DNA from: Chinchilla lanigera
Taxonomy: Eukaryota; Chordata; Mammalia; Rodentia; Chinchillidae
Assembly: GCF_000276665.1 (NCBI RefSeq)
Contig: NW_004955467.1
Coordinates: 1,097,555-1,161,554 of the forward strand
Length of the DNA: 64,000 nt
Direction of reading: 5' to 3'
The translations under genes were made by a program, and so were the position numbers. Shown here in pieces: positions 56,240-64,000 of this stretch (the stretch's first letter is position 1; the number at the start of each line of letters is the position of its first letter). The notes beneath the pieces were generated by a model. It saw only the letters and a program-made list of their open reading frames with translations, made no database searches and was not told where the DNA came from.

Positions 56240-56520
56240 GGTGGTATTTTAGTTCTCTTTCAAACATTTTAGTCTCAGCCCCATTTGGGCCTGTGGCTGG
56301 ACAGCATGTCATAGTGGAACTGTGTTTCAAAACTCATTTCTGGGAGAATTAACTCAAATGGCTCTACCAGGAGAAAATTCTTGGAAGATCCTGCCTGGTT
56401 TCCTGTGGACTTTGTCCCATGGGCCTTTTCTGATTTTTGTATCCTTTTGATTTAGTATATATGAGCTATGAGTATAATAACTATGTTGAGTACCGTGAGT
56501 CCTCCTAATCAATCACCAAA
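56240..56520. other. Unassigned intronic sequence
   Basis: Nothing recognised. Confidence 0.4.
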
Positions 56521-56524
56521 CCTA

Positions 56525-56625
56525 GAGTGGATTTGGAGACTTTAGATATGACTTCAAATCCTGGATCTGTCACTTTACAGGTGAGTAACCTTAGTTGAGT
56601 TATTTACCCTCTTGATCATTTCCTA
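56525..56625 (+). repeat. MIR SINE
   Basis: 'acttcaaatcctggatctgt', 'cactttacaggtgagtaac', 'tagttgagttatttaccctc'. Confidence 0.75.
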
Positions 56626-56629
56626 ATGT

Positions 56630-56995
56630 CTAATCTGGATTAGAAAATAGTTTTGTCCTATTTGTCAGGAATAAAATTGGCATGTAATTATTTTCCATTA
56701 AAGTTAAGAATTATCTTGAAAGCTAGACATTTATGTGTATTTATAATTATTTCTTTTGAATAAATCCCTAGAAGAATTGCTGGATTTTAGCTTATATACT
56801 TTAGTGTGAACATAAAAGTAAAGTATGTTTATTGTTTTTTTTAAAGTATGTTTATTGTTAAGGCATTAGAGATGCTTGTTATTAGAAACTGAAAGTGTTT
56901 TATAGTTCTATTTTTAGACAGTTATTCTAATACTTTATTATACACATGTTCCAAACTTACTTTTGTGTATACTAATATGGATAGCATAATATAGA
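56630..56995. other. Unassigned intronic sequence
   Basis: AT-rich, nothing recognised. Confidence 0.4.
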
Positions 56996-57035
56996 GAGTG
57001 TGTGTGTGAGTGTGTGTGAGTGTGTGTGTGTGTAT

Positions 57036-57115
57036 GGCTGTGTTGCAGAGATTTGAACTCAGGATCTTGCCTATGCTAAGCACACATGGTACTACTGAGC
57101 TACACCCTAGCCTCT
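57036..57115 (-). repeat. ID SINE next to a (TG)n run
   Basis: (TG)n at 56998-57035, then 'agatttgaactcaggatctt', 'ctactgagctacaccctag'. Confidence 0.85.
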
Positions 57116-57242
57116 AATATGGAGTATTTTAATGAAAATAAATGATGTACATATGATTTTATTGTATATGTCTGAATATAAGGGGAATAGATATTCAAAG
57201 AAGATTTCTAAAAACCTTTTTTATCTTCCTTAGACTATAGAT

Positions 57243-57427
57243 CAGTGATGGCAAACTTTTTAGAGACTGATTGCCAAACTGCAACCCAAAACTCACTTAT
57301 TTATTGCAAAGTGCCAATACCGCAATTAAATCAAAATATTGAGAAAAAAACCAAACCTCATACATTAACATATTTTGTCTTAAAAGAAAACCACAATAAT
57401 ATGCATTGCCATAGTTCACCACCACTG
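57243..57427. mobile_element. hAT-type miniature DNA transposon with perfect 8-bp target duplication
   Basis: 185 bp. Left end CAGTGATGGCAAACTTTT; the right end reads inward as CAGTGGTGGTGAACTATG. Flanked by 'ctatagat' at 57235-57242 and again at 57428-57435, an exact 8-bp copy as hAT elements make. The interior 'tgccaaactgcaacccaaaa' and 'cacttatttattgcaaagtg' belongs to a group of nonautonomous hAT elements I know from other vertebrates, but I cannot name the subfamily. Too short to code. Confidence 0.9.
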
Positions 57428-57499
57428 CTATAGATGAGATAGAAAATACAGTGCCAAAAAAAAAAAAATACACATACCAGGAAAGAAAAACTTGAATAA

Positions 57500-57780
57500 A
57501 CATTTTAATACCAAATTTATTGAGATATTATGAGATTCATACAAGTTATCTTTCGCCTCTACAATTACAAGGGGTGCTCAATTGGTGACCATTAGCTTCC
57601 AGGCATTTTATTAGTACGGTGAGCTGCTGCTTGGGTAACCTCGGTCATTGAGTTTACTACACATGCATTTTCAATTTTCTCTCTAAGACCTGGCAGTGTA
57701 GTGGTTTTCTGCACTATACAACATTCCCTAGGGTCCCCCATAGGAGGATAATACCATCTGTTGAAAAAACAGCGTACTAT
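57500..57780 (-). other. Possible remnant of a transposase-like reading frame
   Basis: The minus-strand frame of 69 codons (57801-57592) contains 'RWYYPPMGDPRECC' and 'TTTLPGLREKIENACVV', then, past a stop, 'IEHPL'. The spacing loosely recalls the C-terminal end of Tc1/mariner-type DDE proteins ('..LRERI..A....IEHL'). An AATAAA follows in minus orientation near 57514. The match is weak and could be chance. No catalytic residues are visible and a B1 cuts it at 57781. Confidence 0.25.
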
Positions 57781-57936
57781 TTTTTTTTTTTTCTGAGACA
57801 CGGTCTTGATATGTAGCTCAGACTTGAATTCACTGTGGAGCCCAGGCTAGCCTCAAACTCACTGTGATCGTCCTGCCTCAGCCTCTTGAGTGCTGGGATT
57901 ACAGGTGTGCACCACCATGCTCCACAGCATCGTACT
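57781..57936 (-). repeat. B1-type SINE
   Basis: 'ctgagacacggtcttgatat', 'actgtggagcccaggctagc', 'gggattacaggtgtgcacca'. Flanks 'cgtactatt' on both sides. Confidence 0.94.
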
Positions 57937-58094
57937 ATTTTTCTTTTCCTGAAGTGTGGGGGGGCTGAATATATGGGGGGGCTCTATATAATTTGATGTC
58001 TAATTTATCAATTTAGTTATGTCTTTACATTTAGAATCATACAACATATAAAGTATAGTGATTTAGAATCAATTGCTGCTCTGATTTTCCTTCT

Positions 58095-58182
58095 TTGTTC
58101 TTTTCACAGTGCTAGAATTAAAGCAAGGGTCTCACACATGCTAAGCAAGCACTCTACCACTGAACTCTACATTCCTGCCTTG
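58095..58182 (-). repeat. ID SINE, old
   Basis: 'cagtgctagaattaaagcaa', 'tgctaagcaagcactctacc'. Confidence 0.85.
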
Positions 58183-58184
58183 GT

Positions 58185-58425
58185 TCTTTTTTATAGGCAT
58201 CACAGGCATCTTTGACATTAGCATCACCATCACCATCATCATTTCAGCCACTTCTGAATTTATTTAACACCAGTTCTGGAGAATGTAACCTCCATTTCTT
58301 TCTGTTGCTCAAGATAAGCTTTTTTTATTCTATTGGAAATTTTATTCTATTTCTATAACATTTGCCCATTATATATGTGACTGCCTTGTATAATCTGACT
58401 AGTCACTGTATTGCTTTTTAAAGCT
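58185..58425. other. Unassigned intronic sequence
   Basis: Short ATC-repeat near 58215-58245; otherwise nothing. Confidence 0.4.
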
Positions 58426-58429
58426 ACCT

Positions 58430-58512
58430 TTGGTTGTAGATACAGCTTAGTGATGGAGCACTTGCCTAGCATGTGCAAGGACCTGGGGTCGTCCCTGGTA
58501 CCGAAAAAAAAA
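58430..58512 (+). repeat. ID SINE
   Basis: 'ggttgtagatacagcttagt', 'cttgcctagcatgtgcaagg', 'gtccctggtacc'. Confidence 0.9.
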
Positions 58513-58701
58513 GTCAGAGAAAGAGAGAAAAGAAGCAGAAAAAAACTATGTGTGAGCTATTTTTACAAGGATATCTACTATTTAAAATTGTGAGGTCATA
58601 ACTCTGGAATAATTATATAAATCCATTAAATTTCTTTATCTCTTCTTAAAGTGATGTTAGATAATCTCTATCCTTGAATGTTTTCTAAAATTATCAATGA
58701 A

Positions 58702-58828
58702 GCTGGGTGTGGTGGTGTATGCTGGTAATCCTAGCACTCAAGAGGCTGAGGCAGGAGGATTGCTGTGAGCTCGAGGCCAGCCAGGCTACATAGAGAGACC
58801 CTGTCTCAAAAAAAAAAAAAAAAAAAAT
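58702..58828 (+). repeat. B1-type SINE without internal duplication
   Basis: 'gctgggtgtggtggtgtatg', 'gaggccagccaggctacata'. Flanks 'atcaatgaag' on both sides. Confidence 0.93.
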
Positions 58829-58834
58829 CAATGA

Positions 58835-59140
58835 AGATCATGTCAAGACATATTTTTGTCAAACAGTGTTTAACATTAATTAGATCCTGGTGGGGTTTTT
58901 TTTAAAGGTATGTAAAAGTCATTTTGGACACCAGGAAATTTGGGTGTGGACTACATACCATACAATATTTTGAAAATAATGTACATATATTTTTAAGTAT
59001 GATAAGACATTGCAGGAGATGCCTTAGGAAAGTATACTAGAAGTGTTTAGGGGTGAAGTGTAATTCAGCTATTACTGTCTTCAATATACTTTCATATGAT
59101 TCAACCAAAAGAAAATTGGAGGCAGGTAGAGATCAAAAGC
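58835..59140. other. Unassigned intronic sequence
   Basis: Nothing recognised. Confidence 0.4.
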
Positions 59141-59145
59141 AAATG

Positions 59146-59230
59146 TAGGGCCGGCGATATAACTCAGCAGCATAGCACCTACCTGGCAAGTGCAAGGTCG
59201 TGAGTTTGATTGCCAATACCAAAAAAAAAG
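59146..59230 (+). repeat. ID SINE
   Basis: 'gggccggcgatataactcag', 'gcaagtgcaaggtcgtgagt'. Flanks 'aaagcaaatgtag' on both sides. Confidence 0.95.
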
Positions 59231-59303
59231 CAAATGTAGTAAAATGTTTACAACGGGCAAATGTAGGTGATGGGCGTTACTCATTGTACTATTGTCTCCA
59301 CTC

Positions 59304-61945
59304 TTTTTTTTTATTTTAAAAATAAAAGATCAAAAACATATCAACAAACACAGACATTTACAAAATAACACAAAAACAATACAAGCAATACAGAATTTCA
59401 GACAAAGATGATAGAAAATTAACAATGGTGGTTGTATTACATATTGATATCCTCAAATTGGTTACTCAGATAAACAAATATATAGACATGTAAGATTGAT
59501 CAAACACTTAAACATTGTTTCTTTCAATAAAACAATAAAAATCAGTAGTACAACTATCTGAGCTATCCTGTGTATACATATATACATATTTTCCCTTCGT
59601 TCTTTCTTTTCTCTTTTTCCTCATCCCAATTGTTCTTTCCTTTTAAGAAATTTCCTTCCCTTTCACAATATCTATTGTACCTTTTAGATTTTATTCACTC
59701 TTTCAGCTTCTTACACTAGTGAGACAATATGGTGTTTACACATGTGGGTCTGATTTATTTCACTTATGAATATGGTCTCTAGTTGTGTCCATTTACCTAT
59801 AAAAGCCTCGAGTTTATCTTTCTTTAGAGCTGAGTAATATTCCGTTATATAAAAATACCACAACTTTTTTACCCATTCCTCAGTTTATGGACATTTGGAT
59901 TGTCCACAATTTAGCTATTACAAATTGCAAAGCTGTAAACATGGGTGCACATATATCACTGTGATATGATGTTTTCAGTGTTCTGTAAAAATACCCAAAA
60001 GGGGAATAGCTGGATTGAATGGGACCTCTAGTCCTGGTTTACTGAGGAATCTTCAAGCTGATTTCCACAGTGGTTGCACCAGTCTACACTTCCACCAGCA
60101 ATGGAGAAGGGTTCGTTTTTCTCCACAGCCCCTCCAGCATTTGTTACTGGTTGATTTCTTGATGATAGCCATTCTTCCTGGGGTGAGATGGAATCTCGTG
60201 TTGTTTTAATTTGCATTTCTCACATGACTAATGATGTTGAACATTTTTTCATGTGTTTATTTGCCATTTGTATTTCTTTATCTGGGAAGTGTGTATTCAT
60301 TTCAGATGCCCATTTTTGTATTGGGTCTTTGAATTTGGGGGGGGCTGATTTTTTTAAAAATTCTTTATAGGTTCTAAATAGAAATCCTTTGTCCAAGGGA
60401 CAGTTGGCTAAAATTTTTTCCCGATTTGTGGGTTTGTGGGTTTTCTTTTTACTCTGCTGGTGATTTCTTTAGCTGTGAAAAAACTTTTCAATAAGATGAG
60501 ATCCCAGTTGTTGATTCTTTGAAGTATTTCTTATGCAGTTTGGCTTTTGTTGAACTCTGTGCCTAGTCACATGTCTTCAAGATTTTTGCCTGCTGGAGTA
60601 GATTTAGTGTTTCTGTTTTAATATTTAGATTTGTGATCTATTTTGACTTGAGTTTGATGCATGGTGATAGACATGGGCCTAATTTCAGTCTTCAGCATGT
60701 GGAAAGGCAGTTTTTCCAGCACCATTTATTAAAGAGGTTATCCTTCTTCCAGTAAACTTGTTTGACCCCTTTGTCAAAGATTAGGTGGCTGAGTGTCTTT
60801 GTGGTTGTGGCCGTTTCTTCCCATCTGTTCCATTCATCCTCAGTCCTATTTTTTGCCAGTACCATGTTGATTTTATCATAATAGCTTTGTAGTATGATTT
60901 CAAGTCAGAGATTATGATACCACCTGACTTGTCTTTGTTGCCCAGGATTGCTTTTGCTATTCTGGGTATCTTCCGATTCCAGATGAATTTTAGGAATGCT
61001 TTCTGTAGATCTGTGAGGTATTATAATGGTATTTTAATTGGGATTGCATTGAATCTGTATAACAATATTGGGAGTATGGCCATTTTCACAATGTTGGTTC
61101 TTCCTATCCATGAGCAAGGAATATCTTTCCATTTTCTGAAATACTCTTTGATCTCTTTTTCAGAGTACTGCAGTTTTCACTGTGTAGATCTTTTACTTCT
61201 TTTGTTAGATTGATTCCTAGATATTTTAATTTTTTGGATGCTATTGTGAAAGGTATGGTTTCCTTAACTTCTCTCTCAGTGTGTTTGTTGTTTGTGTGTA
61301 GGAATGCTATTGATTTTTGATTGTTGATTTTGTACGCAGCTATGCTACTGAATTTGTTGATTAATTCTAGGAGTCTTTTGGTGGAGTTTTTGGGGTCTTC
61401 CATGTAGAGTATCATGTCATCTGCGAATAATGAGAATTTCACTTCTTTCTTTCCTTTTCTTATTCATTTTATATCTCTCTCTTATCTAATTGCCCTGGCT
61501 AATGTTTCCAGAACTATGTTGAATAGGAATGGTGACAGTGGACATCCTTGTCTTGTTCCTGATTTTAAAGTGAAAGCTTTTATTTTTTGCCCATTATGTT
61601 GGCTGTATAATGTTGGCTGTTGGTTTGCCATAGATGGCTATGATCAGATTGAGGTAAAGACTGTCTATTCCTATTTTCTGTAGGATTTTTATCATGAATT
61701 CGTGTTGGACTTTGTCAAAAGCTTTTTCTGCATCTATTGAGATGATTATGTGGTTTTATCTTTGGCTCTGTTGATATGGCATATAACATTGATTGATTTG
61801 CGTCTGTTCAGCCATCCCTGTATCCCTGTGATGAATCCTACGTGGTCATGGTATATTATCTTTTTGATGATTTGCTGCATTCTGTTTGCTAGTATTTTAT
61901 TGAGTATCTTTGCATCTATGTTCATTAGGGAGATTGGCCTGTACC
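59304..61945 (-). mobile_element. L1 LINE, antisense, truncated in ORF2
   Basis: Same subfamily as 17335-21955 and better preserved. The 3' UTR is at the low end; ORF2 C-terminal zone at 60028-60216; at 61104-61442 a 112-codon frame keeps the reverse-transcriptase motif 'SLFADDMILY' followed by 'YKINNQKSIAFLHTNNKH' and 'LGINLTKEVKDLH'. The copy stops at 61945 within the part of ORF2 before the catalytic core, so the endonuclease and ORF1 are absent. Frameshifts occur throughout, so it cannot move by itself. Confidence 0.95.
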
Positions 61946-62027
61946 ACTTTGCTATGAACTTGAAAATGTTTCAAATGAATTATTTTAAATCTACTTTAGG
62001 AAGTTTTCATTCTATTGTAACCACTGC

Positions 62028-62150
62028 CCACCCTTTTGAGATGAAGTCTTTCTCTATTGCCCAGGCTGGCTTTGAATCCCTGGGCATTCCTCCAGCCTCA
62101 GACTCCCAAGTAGCCAAAAGCATAGGCTTGTGTGATGTTGCCCAGCTTGT
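62028..62150 (-). repeat. Old B1/Alu-like monomer
   Basis: 'tttgagatgaagtctttctc', 'tattgcccaggctggctttg', 'ctcccaagtagccaaaagc'. Confidence 0.8.
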
Positions 62151-62171
62151 AGCACTTTTGTTTTGCTCTGG

Positions 62172-62285
62172 TTTTGAGACAGGGTTTCACTATGCAGTTC
62201 AGGCTGGCCTTGAACTCATGGCAATCCTCCTGCCTCAGCCTCCTGAGTGCTGGGATTACAGGCATACACCACCACACCCAGCTTA
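62172..62285 (-). repeat. B1-type SINE
   Basis: 'ttgagacagggtttcactat', 'ctcctgagtgctgggattac', 'ccaccacacccagct'. Confidence 0.93.
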
Positions 62286-62291
62286 TAGCCA

Positions 62292-62390
62292 CTTTTTTTT
62301 TTTTTTTTTTTGGTGCCAGAAATTGAACTCAGGACCTTGTGCTTGCCAGGCAGGTCCTTGTGCCGATGAGCTATATCCCTGGCCCTATCG
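62292..62390 (-). repeat. ID SINE
   Basis: Poly-T, 'ggtgccagaaattgaactca', 'gctatatccctggccc'. Confidence 0.94.
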
Positions 62391-62427
62391 CCAGATTTTT
62401 AAAATGTAATTTTATGGCATTTAAAAA

Positions 62428-62585
62428 ATTCTCACTGGGTGTGGTGGCGCATGCCTGTAATCCCAGCACTGAGGAGACTGAGGCAAGAGGATTGTTGCAA
62501 GTTCAAGACCAGCCTGGGCTACAAAGTGAGCTCAAGGCCAGCCTGAACTGTACAGTGAGATCCTGTCTCAAAAAGACAAAAAAAT
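62428..62585 (+). repeat. B1-type SINE
   Basis: 'tcactgggtgtggtggcgca ... tcctgtctcaaaaag' with internal duplication. Confidence 0.95.
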
Positions 62586-62764
62586 AATTCTAATGAGGAA
62601 GCATAGTTAAAATAGTGTAGTTACAGGAGGAGATGCAAGCACAGTATATGGTATAGAAGTACAATGAAGGGGAAAGTGTTTAATTCTGCTGGGATGGGCA
62701 AGCTGACTAGAGAGGATGATGCCTGAGCAAGAATATAAAGATAATACATTACTGTGCTTGGGTA

Positions 62765-63370
62765 GCCATACCCGAATACTGCATTCTGAGTGGCTTATAC
62801 AACAGAAATTTCTTTCTTTCTTTTCTTTCTTTCTTTCTCTCTTTCCTTCTCTTTCTTTCTTTCTTTTTTTTTTTTTTTTTTTTTTTTGAGACAGGGTCTT
62901 GTTATGTATTTCAGGCTGGCTTTGAACTCACTGTGTAGCCCAGACTGGCCTACACACTCATATCAATCCTCCTGCTTCAGCATCCCAAGTGCTGTTACAG
63001 GTGTGTGCCACCACACCTGGCTGTTTATCACCATTCTTGAGGTAGAAAGTTTGAGATCAGAATGCTAGCATGGCCCGGTTCTGGCAAAGCCTGTCTTCCT
63101 GGCTTATTATAGAAGGGGTCATCTTCTCACTGTGTCCTCACATGACATAGGGAGGGAGGTGAGAAGAGGGGAGAAGGATAGGTGAGAGGGAGAGGGTCTT
63201 TTAAGGCCACCAGTCCTGTTAGATTTGGTTCCCACCCTTATGATCTCATGTAACCTTAATTAATTCCTAAAGACCCTCCCTTCACGTACAATCACGTTTA
63301 GGGTCAGGGCTTCAACAGATGAATTTGGGAACAGGTGGATGCAGTTCAGTTCATAGTTGATAACTGGGCA
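62765..63370 (-). mobile_element. MaLR-class LTR (MST/THE-like), antisense, with B1 insert
   Basis: 'ctgagtggcttatacaacag' then, after the B1, 'aggtagaaagtttgagatca', 'ctcactgtgtcctcacatga', 'ttcccacccttatgatctca', 'ggtcagggcttcaacagatg': the MaLR order read backwards. Confidence 0.85.
62810..63024 (-). repeat. B1-type SINE with (CTTT)n expansion in its tail
   Basis: CT-rich run 62810-62865, poly-T, 'gagacagggtcttgttatgt', 'actgtgtagcccagactggc', 'gccaccacacctggct'. Confidence 0.93.
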
Positions 63371-63374
63371 CTTA

Positions 63375-63550
63375 CTAGGCACTAAGTTATAAAAGCATGG
63401 AGGCCTAAGATGATAGGGTATACTCGGGGGATTACAGTTGGCTTAATGGTGTTAGAGTATAAAGTAAAAGAGTATGGAACACTTGAAAGACGAGGCTATA
63501 ACTGCAGTGGGAGAGGTGAATCCCAAGATTATGAAGCTTGGGACTTGCCG
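63375..63550. other. Unassigned intronic sequence
   Basis: Nothing recognised. Confidence 0.4.
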
Positions 63551-63554
63551 ACTA

Positions 63555-63901
63555 TCTTGGTTACTTTTCTCTCGTTTCTGGGACAAAATACTTTACGCCC
63601 AAAATTAAGGAAGGAAAGGTTTATTTCACTTACAGTTTGTGGAGGTTTTAGTCCATACTTGGCAGGTTACAAGGCAGGTGGCACATGGCAGAGCGCTACA
63701 GCTCATGGCAGCAGAACACAGCAAAAGCCACAAGCACTCAAGGGAGGAATGGCAGCAAGCAGCCTCTTCCTCTCCCTTACATATGCAAACTATCCACCCC
63801 AGGGCAGGTGTGGCTCTCATACCCATAATCAATCAAACTCTAAAAGCCTGCTCCATGACCGCATGAGGCTTTGGGGGGACACCCAGACACAAACCATAAC
63901 A
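63555..63901 (-). mobile_element. MaLR-like LTR, antisense
   Basis: Minus-strand start TGTTATGGTTTGTGTCTGGG (63882-63901). The AATAAA-type zone is seen as 'aaaggtttatttcacttac'. Same family as 2627-3004. Confidence 0.87.
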
Positions 63902-64000
63902 CTAACCTTAAGAACTTGGGAGTTTATCTTATAGGTAGCATGGAGCAGCTTTTAAATAGAAATGTGATATGGCTGCGTTTGGATTTTTTAAAAGTTGTGA

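Larger units (their letters stand above)
22174..64000 (+). other. SPECC1 intron after second coding exon (phase 1), right end outside window
   Basis: At least 41.8 kb with no further SPECC1 exon that I can see: none of the frames carries the expected coiled-coil or calponin-homology sequence. Contents are the repeats and the RARS1 retrocopy listed below. Confidence 0.85.

Noticed and set aside
61750..62409. 219-codon open frame, the longest in the window
   Set aside because: Runs through L1 antisense sequence, then B1 and ID SINEs; a chance frame in repeats.
63410..63934. 174-codon open frame
   Set aside because: Its second half is the antisense MaLR-like LTR; no domain and no splice sites.

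Overview
The window looks like nuclear DNA from a mammal, most probably a rodent. It holds dozens of B1-type (7SL-derived) SINEs, short tRNA-derived ID SINEs and their dimeric ID/B1 (B4-like) combination, MaLR-type LTRs, L1 LINEs in antisense and sense, and mammal-wide MIR, L2, MER20 and Tigger relics. There are no bacterial-type operons. The ID subfamily, whose body ends in 'cctggtaccagagaaaaacc' or close variants, is not the mouse/rat form. I suspect a non-murid rodent (beaver/kangaroo-rat lineage is a guess only).

One protein-coding gene is present, on the plus strand: SPECC1 (cytospin-B). Two coding exons are visible. The first (5559-5728) carries the start codon and encodes residues 1-49; the second (22038-22173) encodes residues 50-94 plus the first base of the next codon. 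They are joined by a 16.3 kb phase-0 intron. Everything after 22173 is the next intron, at least 41.8 kb long. The large coiled-coil exon and the calponin-homology exons must lie beyond the right edge.

The rest is intronic or upstream sequence built from layered mobile elements. Main items: an antisense, nearly ORF2-length L1 (17335 to about 21955) that ends about 80 bp before the second exon; a nearly full-length, disabled RARS1 retrocopy (about 24085-26246) with an ID SINE inside it; a second antisense L1 truncated in the reverse-transcriptase region (59304-61945); older L1 relics; seven or so MaLR-like LTRs, two with perfect 5-bp target duplications; a 185-bp hAT-type miniature transposon with a perfect 8-bp target duplication (57243-57427); a 35-bp-unit minisatellite (40573-40938); and a 118-bp tandem duplication (38912-39147). 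Two assembly gaps (150 N and 100 N) sit in or next to SINE/poly-A sequence.

No new multi-gene system was found. The most interesting signals are the hAT element with a possible transposase-like remnant beside it, the L1 abutting a splice acceptor, and the assembly and duplication oddities. Repeat boundaries were read by eye and are usually good to within about 10 bases.
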